Shown here piece after piece: positions 56,199 through 63,967 of a DNA stretch of 64,000 nucleotides (the first letter of the stretch is position 1; each line of letters opens with the position of its first letter). Source of the DNA: Lysobacterales bacterium (GTDB lineage Bacteria > Pseudomonadota > Gammaproteobacteria > Xanthomonadales > Rhodanobacteraceae); the NCBI GenBank assembly GCA_016721015.1, contig JADKJL010000012.1, positions 186,001-250,000 on the forward strand. Reading direction: 5' to 3'. The notes below the pieces were generated by a model. The model saw only the letters and a program-made list of their open reading frames with translations. It searched no databases and had not been told where the DNA came from. The translations under genes were made by a program, and so were the position numbers.

Positions 56199-56966
56199 AT
56201 GCTGATCAGGAACCTTGTTGTCCTGTCGATCATGGTTCTCGGAGCCACCGCGCATGCGCAATTGACCACACGCAGCGGTACCGCCGCGAACCCCGCAACC
56301 CTCACGTCGGTGCGTGACCAGTTTCGCAGCGATCTGGGCGGCGGATCGACACCCGGAGCCAATGGTTCATTTGGCGGGCTGCGTCGCGAAGTCAACTGGG
56401 ATGGTGTACCTGCAAGCTTCGCGGCACCGAACAGCTATCCGCCCGATTTCTTCAATGCCATATCGCCGCGAGGGCTTGTTGTCGCCACAACGGGCACCGG
56501 CTTTCAGGTCAGCGGTGCGGTTGGGGGGTCAGCCCCCATCAACTTCGGCAATTTCAACGCCGGCTACACGTTCCAGCCCTTCAGTACCCAACGCATGTTC
56601 ACCTCTGTCGGCAGCAATGTTTTCGATGTGTACTTTTACGTTCCGGGAACATCGATCCCCGCTGCCGTAGATGGATTCGGGGCCGTGTTCGAGGACGTCG
56701 ATCAATCCGGCGTGACCAGTGCTGAGTTCTTTGACAATGCGGGAACGAGCTTCGGCACCTACTTCGTACCGGCACTGTCGGGCGGGCTATCCTTTCTCGG
56801 CGCCTTCACGACCCATGGCAAACCGACCATCGCCCGTGTTCGCATTACCAATGGAAATGCCGCGATAGGAGCCATCGACAATGGCGCAGGATCCGACATC
56901 GTGGTCAATGACGACTTCATCTACGGCGAGCCTCTGGACTCGCTATTTGCGGATGGGTTCGAATAG
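56199..56966 (+). CDS. Secreted hypothetical protein with LFADGFE tail
   Basis: The 255-aa protein has a signal peptide (LVVLSIMVLGATAHA). The body is rich in Gly, Phe, Ser and Thr with predicted strands, including RREVNWDGVPASFAAPNSYP, FFNAISPRGLVVATTGTGF, VDGFGAVFEDVD and ARVRITNGNAAIGAIDNGAG. The order NWDGVP, then SPRG, then GFGAVFxDVD is typical of beta-sandwich proteins of unknown function that often carry PEP-CTERM-type tails elsewhere. Here the protein ends EPLDSLFADGFE, the motif shared with other secreted proteins in the window and with no hydrophobic anchor. It has no operon partner. Confidence 0.85.
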   Translation: MLIRNLVVLSIMVLGATAHAQLTTRSGTAANPATLTSVRDQFRSDLGGGSTPGANGSFGGLRREVNWDGVPASFAAPNSYPPDFFNAISPRGLVVATTGTGFQVSGAVGGSAPINFGNFNAGYTFQPFSTQRMFTSVGSNVFDVYFYVPGTSIPAAVDGFGAVFEDVDQSGVTSAEFFDNAGTSFGTYFVPALSGGLSFLGAFTTHGKPTIARVRITNGNAAIGAIDNGAGSDIVVNDDFIYGEPLDSLFADGFE

Positions 56967-57139
56967 GCTCTACCGCGGAAGAAATGCGACGAAAAAGGGA
57001 TGCGAAGGAGAATGGCGGTTTAGGCCTGGAATGTACAACTTTACCCCGAGCGACGCTGAGCAAGCCTCTGCTCGTCACCCCAGCCTGCGCTGGAATGACG
57101 ACTTTTTGTTCAGCGTCGCTGTGGTTGCTCGCGATGTCA

Positions 57140-57811
57140 CTACCAGGGCAGTTCATCACCCTTGGCATGGTGAAAGCTGCCGGTCTCGGCCAGTGTCAGC
57201 GCATCAAGGCGTGCGACCAATTGCGCGGCAGCCGCATCTGGACTGATGTCGCCGCCGCCGCCAACCATTTCGGTTGCGACGTATCCCGGGTGGAGCAGCA
57301 TCACCCCGATGCCGCGGTCCTTGAGATCGAGCGCCAACGACTTGCCGATCGCATTCACTGCTGCCTTTGACGCCCGGTAGCCGTAGAAGCCGCCCGAGCT
57401 GTTGTCTGCCACCGAGCCCATGCGACTGGTGACGATGCCGACTTTCGCGCCCGCCGCCAATTGACCGGACAACGCCTGTACGGTGCGCAATGGCCCGAGC
57501 GAATTGACCTCGAACTGCCGACGCATCCGCTCAAAACCATCTTCGTCAATTTCGCCCAGGGTTTCCTTGGACAGGATGCCAGCGTTGCATACCAAAACGT
57601 CAATACGCGTTTCGCCGAGACGCTTCGCCAGTGCGGCGAGTGCCGCACCGTCGGTCACATCGACACCCGCCTCGACGCGCGCGCCGGTCGCCATCAGTGC
57701 GTCGCTGCCTTCACGGCAAACGCCAATCACATCGTCGCCGCGCACGGAATACTGTTTCGCAAGCGCCAGACCAATACCGCGGTTTGCGCCAGTAACAAGA
57801 ATGGTAGACAC
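57140..57811 (-). CDS. SDR family oxidoreductase
   Basis: This protein of 223 aa is a classical short-chain dehydrogenase. The cofactor motif is TGANRGIGLALAKQ, and VCNAGI is the NNAG-like motif. The catalytic Tyr and Lys are in YGYRASKAAVN, with the Ser in IVTSRMGSV. The C-terminal MLLHPGYVATEM is typical of C-factor/sniffer-like SDRs that regulate development or reduce carbonyls. The frame is open to ATG 57841, but the GTG at 57811 has AGGAAA at good spacing and starts right before the cofactor strand (STILVTGANRG). The substrate is unknown. The gene stands alone. Confidence 0.93.
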   Translation of the reverse strand: MSTILVTGANRGIGLALAKQYSVRGDDVIGVCREGSDALMATGARVEAGVDVTDGAALAALAKRLGETRIDVLVCNAGILSKETLGEIDEDGFERMRRQFEVNSLGPLRTVQALSGQLAAGAKVGIVTSRMGSVADNSSGGFYGYRASKAAVNAIGKSLALDLKDRGIGVMLLHPGYVATEMVGGGGDISPDAAAAQLVARLDALTLAETGSFHHAKGDELPW

Positions 57812-58346
57812 GGCAATTTCCTGATTCAGAATGGATTGCATGACATGGAGACAACCATGTCATCGATCAAGCTTGGCATATAAAGTCACGAGGTCGAACT
57901 ACAACTACGAGTTCCAACCCGCGGGGACTTCTATTATCAGTTCCAGAAACACAACGATTCATGATTCAACTCACTATTGTCCACTGAATGTGTCTAATTC
58001 TCTGGCGATTTCTGCGGAATCTTGTGGCATTCGCAGGTGTTCCGGAACCGATCAGTTGCGCGATGGCGGTCTGATTCCGAGAAACGGGTATTCATTACGA
58101 ATCGATAAATCCAAGATTCCACCGTGGCCCTATCCTGCTGGTCAGATACTTGCTGCATGCAGGGGAACCTGGGCGCCTCGCGCATCATGCGTGACGTCAG
58201 AGCGCTGCCCCTGACCTGCCAGCAATCGACGTGGCCAGCTGATCCAGGCAGCGCATGTCCTCGCTATCGATCACATGATCATTTCCACAAACTTCTTTCC
58301 CTGCTAGAGTCGCGGATTTGTTCCACAATCTGTCCAGAGGCTTTCC
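57812..58346. other. Intergenic region without a supported gene
   Basis: No coding frame or repeat is convincing. The base composition is lower in GC than the surroundings, as it is up to about 60 kb, which suggests acquired DNA. Confidence 0.5.
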
Positions 58347-58628
58347 ATGCGCAAAACCAATTTGATCGCAATCCTCATGCTATGCACCAGCGAGGTCGCG
58401 CTCGCCGGTCAGGCCGAGATCTGTTATTCGCCACCCGTTCCGTACAGCTCTGCCGTTCCACCCGGTAACTCGACTGCGTTCGTTTGCCCCATCTCTGGTA
58501 CCAGGACTCTGCCGGAACTGGCCGCCCTCGGATGGCAGGTGGTGCAGTTGACGCCGGTCACAAGTAGCGCGAATGGTGGCGCCGGAAGTACGCATATCAC
58601 GAACCAGTTGGTCATCCAGAAGAATTGA
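58347..58628 (+). CDS. Small secreted protein, paralog without tail
   Basis: The 93-aa protein has a signal peptide (LIAILMLCTSEVALA) and a short mature part with EICYSPPVPYSS, then FVCPISGTRTLPELAALGWQ and a C-terminal TNQLVIQKN. AGAGG lies before the ATG. The next gene encodes a homolog: EICYS, a second Cys in the FxCP motif, LPxLAALGWxVV and QLV are shared in the same order. The two cysteines may form a disulfide. This copy ends after QLVIQKN and has no IFxxGFE motif. I do not recognise the family. The two genes are adjacent and probably co-transcribed. Confidence 0.8.
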   Translation: MRKTNLIAILMLCTSEVALAGQAEICYSPPVPYSSAVPPGNSTAFVCPISGTRTLPELAALGWQVVQLTPVTSSANGGAGSTHITNQLVIQKN

Positions 58629-58633
58629 ATCGT

Positions 58634-58939
58634 ATGAATAGAATTTGGGATTTATCAATTCGACTGACGATCTTATCGACCTTCCTGCTGTTTTCTGCGA
58701 CCACTAATGCGTCCGAGATTTGTTACAGCCAAGCAGTTACCTTCTCCGAGTACGCTCCTTCCACCAATACCACTCTGTTCAATTGTCCGACAGTTGGAGA
58801 CAAATCGTTGCCGCAATTGGCTGCATTGGGATGGGCTGTCGTAAGTATTTCGTCTGTCACCGTTTCCGGCACCAACGTCAGCGATCAGTTGGTTCTGAGG
58901 TCCCCGGAACCCATCTTTCGAAGCGGGTTCGAGTTCTGA
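58634..58939 (+). CDS. Small secreted protein, paralog with IFRSGFEF tail
   Basis: This protein of 101 aa has a signal peptide (LTILSTFLLFSATTNA). The mature part is homologous to the previous protein (EICYSQAVTFSE, FNCPTVGDKSLPQLAALGWA, DQLVLRS), plus an added PEPIFRSGFEF. ATG 58634 starts 6 bp after the stop of the upstream gene; a TTG at 58625 would overlap it. The comparison with its neighbour shows that the tail is a separable module added after the conserved domain. Function unknown. Confidence 0.8.
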   Translation: MNRIWDLSIRLTILSTFLLFSATTNASEICYSQAVTFSEYAPSTNTTLFNCPTVGDKSLPQLAALGWAVVSISSVTVSGTNVSDQLVLRSPEPIFRSGFEF

Positions 58940-59100
58940 CAAGAAAAACCAACCGGTGGCAGAGAAGAAGAGAAAAGAAGCGGGAGACCCAAGCTATGTC
59001 AAATGAGAGAAACTCGATAGAAACGGGACACCAAGATCCAGACCATTGGACCGGACAAAAACCTCGGTGTCCCAAATAGTTCCTGATTGCAGGGGTCTGA

Positions 59101-59463
59101 TTGATCGCACTGGACCGGGACATCCACAAGTTCGCCTGGCAGATCGGCCCAGCGCATAGCCCTGACTACGTACCCTACCCTCACTCCGGCGAAATCCTCT
59201 TGCACGGGTTTCTTGAACCGATGGGAATTACCCAGTACAGCCTTGCCAAGGAGATCGGTATTTCTCAACGCCGCACTGGCGAGGTCGTGTCGGACAATCG
59301 CGCCGTCACTGCGGAAACCGGTCTGCGCCTGTCACGCTTCTTTGGGATGTCGAACAGCTTTTGGATCGATCTGCAGGCCGACTACGACACCGAGATGACA
59401 AAAGACGCCATGGCTTCAACACTCGCGCAGATCAAGCCATACGTTCAGATCGCTGACGCTTGA
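59101..59463 (+). CDS. HigA-like antitoxin (XRE HTH), orphan
   Basis: The 120-aa protein has the HigA signature HSGEILLHGFLEPMGITQYS, then LAKEIGISQRRTGEVVSDNR and ETGLRLSRFFGMSNSFWIDL, an HTH_3 domain that normally represses the higBA operon and neutralises the HigB RNase. No toxin gene is recognisable upstream, where only about 160 bp of low-GC sequence separate it from the secreted protein gene. The start is uncertain: the only upstream initiation codon is the TTG at 59101, which gives an N-terminal stretch (DRDIHKFAWQIGPAHS) not seen in HigA. It may be an antitoxin relic. Confidence 0.75.
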   Translation: MIALDRDIHKFAWQIGPAHSPDYVPYPHSGEILLHGFLEPMGITQYSLAKEIGISQRRTGEVVSDNRAVTAETGLRLSRFFGMSNSFWIDLQADYDTEMTKDAMASTLAQIKPYVQIADA

Positions 59464-59530
59464 TGCAAGGCGACCTGAAGGCTGCGCAGCAAGAAATCGT
59501 GACCAAGGTCATCGCGACCTGGCGCCAAAA

Positions 59531-59822
59531 ATGGACAAACGTCTTTTCGCCGAACTCACTGAATGCCTGGAACAGATGGGTGAAATCACGCGTGGCGAGC
59601 GCGCACCCGCAAGCGAATTCACGGTGGATGCGATCAAGGTCAAACAAGTACGCGCCAAAACCAAACTGTCCCAACCAAAAATTCGCAGACGTCATCGACG
59701 CGCAAGTCTCCACCCTTCGGAATTGGGAACATGGTCGCCGCGCACCCACCGGCCCGGCCAAAGCGCTGCTACGCGCGATCGACCGCGATCCAAAGAACGT
59801 TCTGTCTGCGTTGGCGAAGCGC
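59531..59822 (+). pseudogene. HTH antitoxin/regulator (NadS-like), frameshifted
   Basis: The first frame reads MDKRLFAELTECLEQMGEIT and VDAIKVKQVRAKTKLSQP. After a one-base shift in the run of five A at 59677-59681, the other frame continues KFADVIDAQVSTLRNWEHGR and RAPTGPAKALLRAIDRDPKN, then VLSALAKR. Together this is the usual helix-turn-helix antitoxin that pairs with RelE-type toxins. No toxin gene is adjacent. Normally the protein stops soon after LSALA; here the second frame runs on to 60002. The homopolymer site makes either a real mutation or a sequence error possible. Confidence 0.8.
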
Positions 59823-59912
59823 GGCTACATCGGGTTGCAATGCAGATCGCCTTACGCTCCCACCGACGACATTCAAGGTTCAAGACTCGCCCCTGTTCTT
59901 TTGCGGCTATTT

Positions 59913-60539
59913 CTATTCTTCAAATCCGTCACTGAAAATCGGAAATGTGGCGCCAGATACCTCGAAGGCCCAGTTCTCGTCTCTCTGGGTCACGTCGGTT
60001 GACAACAAGGATTCAACAGTCGAGGAACCGGTGAGTTGGCGAAATCCGGGGTTCAACGTTTGCGATGATGGGCTCACACCGTATGCGGGGAAAACGGCCT
60101 GATATTGCGTGTTTGTGAACCGGAACCAGTATTCGCCGGAAGGCAGACTAATGTTCAGCCCTGATATCACGGCTTTGTAGATTACGTACGCATCATAAGG
60201 TTCCACGCTCGTGATGGTGAGGGCGGTATTGGTAGGGGCCACGATTTGATCGCCAGCCGCTGAAAAAAGCGCATAACGCCAACTCGGATTTGCGATTACA
60301 CCCGGATCAGAGACGATGTAAAACGTAAAATCAGTAACAAGCCAGTCTTCCTGGTTGCTGAAGTTGTCCTCTATCGCGAAACAAGACGCAATTGAGCATG
60401 GGCCGCCCGCTGTATATAAACTCCCTCCAGCGACCCCGTCACTCCAATTCGTGAACAGCGGAGCAGCATTGACGGTCGATGCCGCCAGTGCAAGCGAGAC
60501 AAGCGCCACGAAACTGATGCGTGCAGGTAATTTCAACAT
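59913..60539 (-). CDS. Secreted hypothetical protein with IFSDGFEE tail
   Basis: The 208-aa protein has a signal peptide (ISFVALVSLALAASTVNA). The mature part is a probable beta-sandwich, with two cysteines in GGPCSIASCFAIEDNFS, DWLVTDFTFYIVSDPGV, ISLPSGEYWFRFTNTQYQ and DENWAFEVSG. It resembles secreted proteins of unknown function that often have PEP-CTERM anchors, but here the end is TFPIFSDGFEE. Its stop region overlaps the run-on frame of the frameshifted HTH gene on the other strand. GGA precedes the ATG. No partner gene. Confidence 0.85.
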   Translation of the reverse strand: MLKLPARISFVALVSLALAASTVNAAPLFTNWSDGVAGGSLYTAGGPCSIASCFAIEDNFSNQEDWLVTDFTFYIVSDPGVIANPSWRYALFSAAGDQIVAPTNTALTITSVEPYDAYVIYKAVISGLNISLPSGEYWFRFTNTQYQAVFPAYGVSPSSQTLNPGFRQLTGSSTVESLLSTDVTQRDENWAFEVSGATFPIFSDGFEE

Positions 60540-60911
60540 TCGAAGATTCCTTGATCATGGCCAACGGGTCTGGCGCAAAACGAGTTCGGCCGCGCCAGGG
60601 GATTTCATTGTTCTACACAGCCGCAGCAATCGGGATTCAGCACGCGAAGGCCAAACGCCACTTTGCGACAAATCCAGGCTTTGGACCTGGTCGCACCTTT
60701 TTCGATTGCCTCAGTACCGCCCTGGTAAAGAATCGACAGCACGGAAACCCACCTTTCTCCTCGATCCTGCACTGCTACCGATAAGTTCCCTGGATTTCTA
60801 CTCGAAAAGTAATCAGCAACCCGTTGGGATCGCAGCGAAAGCGAGACCCCTCGGCGCCTGCTGCAACCCGGTATCGGTCAGCCTTTGCAGAGTATGAGCC
60901 ATTCCACTTGC

Positions 60912-61140
60912 TGTGTGGTGGTGACCTGCCCCCAACTTCCAAGTGCTTACCTGACCGTGGGCTTTGGACCTGATGCTATAAAGCTAGACCTGACCCCGAG
61001 CTCGCCCCACTGTGTGGTGGTGACCTGCCCCCAACTTCCAAGTGCTTACCTGACCGTGGGCTTCGGACCTGATGCTATAAAGCTAGACCTGACCCCGAGC
61101 TCGCCCCATAAAGATAGACCTGACCCCGAGCTCGGCCCAC
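60912..61140. repeat. 99-bp direct tandem repeat, two copies plus part of a third
   Basis: The unit at 60912-61010 (TGTGTGGTGGTGACCTGCCC at its start) is repeated at 61011-61109 with one visible mismatch, and the last 30 bases recur once more to about 61134. Each unit ends in TAAAGCTAGACCTGACCCCG then AGCTCGCCCCA. The CCTGACCCCG core is also in the inverted repeats around the RAYT gene, and a diverged copy lies at about 42411-42440. The frame through it (60885-61181) is only the repeat translated. The rest of 60540-61231 has no gene. Confidence 0.85.
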
Positions 61141-61231
61141 CAAGTATCAGTGCCAACCTGATTCGGGTTTTTGAGACCTGATGCCACAAAGCCAGATGAG
61201 ACCCCGAGCTCGCCAGGCCCTGAGCTTGCCG

Positions 61232-62374
61232 CTAGTCGACACGCACCTGCAATCGCGCGACGCGTATCCGCGCTCCGGCAGGTATGGCCTCATCGACCAG
61301 GTCCATTTCCGTGATCAGGGTCGAGTTCAACTCCACCCGGCGGACAATATCTGCGATTGAAGTTGAGTCGTGAATGTTGAGGGTCACGACATACCCATTC
61401 TTCGACGCGACGATTTTGTCGATGACGGCCGCCCCCGGAAGGGTGCGCTGCAATTCCTGCTCGATCCGGAACGCACTGGGCCGCGCTGGCGAAGTCGCAA
61501 TAGCACCAGAAGGCCGGATCAGCAGCTCCATGTGGTACGCATTGTTCCACCAGGACGGCTCCGCCCGCGTTTCGTATCGGATACCTGCTGCGCGCAGACG
61601 ATCCTCGAACGCCACGACATCGTCGCTGCGCGCCACGGTCAACATAGCAAGCGCTCCGTCGCCACTCGGTTGCAGTCCGTTAATGGCCACATTGCCAAGC
61701 ACCTCTGGCGCCAGCCGCTGACGCGTGTCGCGCTCGATTCCGGAAATGACCGGCTGACTGGATGCCAGCGAGTCCGTGTCCGAATAGACAGGCAAGCTAA
61801 AGCTGTCAGTCAGCGTATTGCGAGTCCCCGGTTTCGGAATGCTGACGTTGGCGGAATCGTAACTGTACAACGAGATGCGCTCGCTGCCGGTGAAGCGCAC
61901 GGAGATCGAGAGTTCTCCGTTGGCGCCCCGCGACAGCGATGCTGTGGCGACGCCCTCGTACCACTTTCCCTCGTCGGTCTTGCGGGTGGCTTTCGCCACC
62001 GGAGCGCTTAGCACCAGTCGTCCGTTTTGGCATTCAAAATCGGTTCCCGCACGCAGCACGGCGTCTGGCCGGGTTGACCAATGGCCAAGGCGACCACTTT
62101 TGGTCCCGACTGACAGCTTGCCATCCGCCGCACCGGACAGTTCAATGCCGCTGTCCAGATAGCCGGCCTCGGTTGCATGCAATGCGGCAAGCGCCTCGGT
62201 CAGCGCCGTCCAGTTGCGGTCACCCGTTCCTTTGACGCTGTAGCGACCGGAAACATCCGGGCAACCGCTTGCTCCGACTGCTGATGCCACAGGCGACCAG
62301 CCAACGATTGCCGGCAATAGTGCGACCATCACAAGCATTCCAATCGGCGCACGAGGGTTCCGGAACACAGGCAT
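61232..62374 (-). CDS. Secreted hypothetical protein, intact member of a two-copy family
   Basis: This protein of 380 aa has a signal peptide (IGMLVMVALLPAIVGWSPVA). A first domain (SGRYSVKGTGDRNWTALTEA) is followed by a conserved strand-rich core (RLVLSAPVAKATRKTDEGKW; SLSRGANGELSISVRFTGSE; SIPKPGTRNTLTDSFSLPVY) and a C-terminal helical part (FRIEQELQRTLPGAAVIDKI). I do not recognise a named domain. A broken copy of the core lies at 39110-39627. A Cys in ASGCPDVSG soon after the signal could be a lipid anchor, but the preceding residues do not fit a lipobox. It ends RLQVRVD, without the shared tail. The frame to 62494 only adds a non-signal leader. Confidence 0.8.
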   Translation of the reverse strand: MPVFRNPRAPIGMLVMVALLPAIVGWSPVASAVGASGCPDVSGRYSVKGTGDRNWTALTEALAALHATEAGYLDSGIELSGAADGKLSVGTKSGRLGHWSTRPDAVLRAGTDFECQNGRLVLSAPVAKATRKTDEGKWYEGVATASLSRGANGELSISVRFTGSERISLYSYDSANVSIPKPGTRNTLTDSFSLPVYSDTDSLASSQPVISGIERDTRQRLAPEVLGNVAINGLQPSGDGALAMLTVARSDDVVAFEDRLRAAGIRYETRAEPSWWNNAYHMELLIRPSGAIATSPARPSAFRIEQELQRTLPGAAVIDKIVASKNGYVVTLNIHDSTSIADIVRRVELNSTLITEMDLVDEAIPAGARIRVARLQVRVD

Positions 62375-62777
62375 GGCCAAGGTGGGATGATCAGCAGATT
62401 CTGCACCAACCCAAGCGCCATGAATACGCTCGCGAATGGCATCGAAAAGCTGCTTGGGAGAAAAATGGCCAGCGCATCCTTGACGCGACGACAAGCGGCC
62501 TGATTGATCCCACGATTCACTTCCAGGGTGCTCGTATCAGGAACCCGCTTGTCTTGATCCGGCCGATCGGGCCAGTTCGTCGGTCACGAGGCCAAATCGA
62601 CGCACTCGAACGCGACCTTCGTCCTTTCCGACGGACGATCCACCGATTCCAGTGGCGTTCGACACGGCCTGGACGTCAACAGCCATCGGCTAGCGAACTG
62701 TGGGTGTCCCGGTTGTTTCGGTTGTTTCTCCTGTTTCTCCTGTTTCTCCTGAATGATTCCGTAGTAACGGGGTTAGT

Positions 62778-63592
62778 AACGGGGTCAGGTTCAGTTCCTA
62801 CACGAATATCCGAAAACTCCTACACCCTTCGTCGTCATTCGCCCATGTCGCGTAGGGGGGCCACGGCCGATCCTGTCCGCATGGCTCGTCTACCCCGCTT
62901 CGACCTCCCCTGCATCCCGCAACACATCGTGCAGCGTGGCAACAACCGCCTGCCCTGCTTCCTGGACGATGCCGACCGCATCCGCTACCGCCACTTGCTG
63001 CGCGAAGCACTGCTCGCCACCGGCTGCCGACTTCACGCCTACGTCTTGATGGACAACCACGTGCATCTGCTGGCCACGCCACCGGGGGAAACGGGCGCGA
63101 TCGGACGGATGATGCAGATGTTGGGCCGCCAGTATGTCGGCCAGTTCAACGCCCGCCACAGCCGCACTGGCACGCTATGGGAAGGTCGCTACAAGTCATG
63201 CCTGGTTGCAGAAGGCGAATACCTCCTGCGGTGCGTGCGTTACATCGACCTCAACCCGGTGCGAGCTCGCATGACGGACGATCCTGCCGCGTTCTTGTGG
63301 TCCAGTTGCGCCAGCCTGTGTGGCCTGCGAGAAGATCCGCTGCTGACGCTTCACTCCACCCAACGCGCACTCGGCGTCACCGACAAGGACCGTAGCAACA
63401 CGTATCGCGCCCTGCTCGCAGAGGCACTGAACGAAGTGGATTTGGTCGCCATCCGCGCCTACCTGCAACAGCAACGCGCCTACGGCCGCGACGACTTTCG
63501 CGCGATGGTCGAGGCCAAGACCCAGCGCTTCGCGAGCGTGCGTCCGGCACATCGACCACCACGGAATCCGGATAAGTGAACCTGACCCCGTT
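62778..63592 (+). mobile_element. RAYT transposase unit flanked by perfect 16-bp inverted repeats
   Basis: AACGGGGTCAGGTTCA at 62778-62793 is mirrored by TGAACCTGACCCCGTT at 63577-63592, the latter starting at the stop codon of the transposase gene. The AACGGGGT part is doubled on the left (62764-62773). A 9-bp direct repeat (TGTTTCTCC, three copies from 62723) lies just outside. The arrangement suggests a single-gene mobile or formerly mobile unit. The rest of 62375-62880 holds no gene. Confidence 0.8.
62881..63579 (+). CDS. REP-associated tyrosine transposase (RAYT, Y1_Tnp)
   Basis: This protein of 232 aa is an IS200/IS605-like HUH endonuclease of the RAYT type. RLPRFDLPCIPQHIVQRGNN is the usual opening. 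The HUH pair is in LMDNHVHLLATP, and the catalytic Tyr is in CVRYIDLNPVRARM. RTGTLWEGRYKSCLV is the conserved region between. Such enzymes nick and join single-stranded REP hairpins and are thought to move REPINs. A frame is open from 62269, but the protein proper begins at ATG 62881. Whether it acts on the GGAGCGACTTCAGTCGC repeats in the window cannot be told by eye; its own flanks carry a different repeat. Confidence 0.95.
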   Translation: MARLPRFDLPCIPQHIVQRGNNRLPCFLDDADRIRYRHLLREALLATGCRLHAYVLMDNHVHLLATPPGETGAIGRMMQMLGRQYVGQFNARHSRTGTLWEGRYKSCLVAEGEYLLRCVRYIDLNPVRARMTDDPAAFLWSSCASLCGLREDPLLTLHSTQRALGVTDKDRSNTYRALLAEALNEVDLVAIRAYLQQQRAYGRDDFRAMVEAKTQRFASVRPAHRPPRNPDK

Positions 63593-63860
63593 CTTTCCCG
63601 AGAATAGAGCCTGGGCTTCGCAATGGAGACCTGGTCGCCGCCGCCCCCGGCTAGGGGGGCAAGGGACGAAGGATCAATCCGAAAAAATGCCGCTGAAAGA
63701 GTCCAAGCAGCCGCCGTCGCGACAGCCTTACCCTTGAAGAGTACTACTCAGATCGATGGGGTCAGTCTCGATTGATCTGTATCTGTATCACACCATTGAT
63801 CCAGCCTCTCAGGCATCCAAATCAATCGCGTCTGACCCGAATGGCACTGACTTGAGCGCC

Positions 63861-63967
63861 CGTCATCCCGGCGAAAGCCGGGATCCATTCTCAAAGTGTC
63901 TAGACTCAAGATGGATGACCAGCCATTCGGCTGTTGTGAAGCGCCTCCGGCTCTCGCCGGGATGACG
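63861..63967. repeat. 107-bp element with perfect 14-bp terminal inverted repeats
   Basis: CGTCATCCCGGCGA at 63861 is mirrored by TCGCCGGGATGACG ending at 63967. The left end is itself a hairpin (TCCCGGCGAAAGCCGGGA). The inside contains ATGACCAGCCATTCGGCTGT, related to the repeats at 50411 and 50508. This type of CGTCATCCCGGCGAAAGCCG intergenic element is common in proteobacteria as I recall it. The stretch 63580-63860 shows no gene, and the sequence runs off the right edge without one. Confidence 0.75.

Noticed and set aside
58990..59080. Possible small element with GGGACACC/GGTGTCCC ends
   Set aside because: The arms are only 8 bp and there is no second copy or target duplication to support mobility.
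42602..60539. The IFxxGFE tail being a repeated DNA element at gene ends
   Set aside because: Codons for the same residues differ between genes (for example ATTTTCAGC, ATCTTTGCC and CTATTTGCG) and the flanking DNA is unrelated outside true paralogs, so the conservation is at protein level.
60885..61181. 98-codon frame made of two 33-residue repeats
   Set aside because: It is the 99-bp DNA repeat translated; there is no start signal, and the peptide has no signal or domain.
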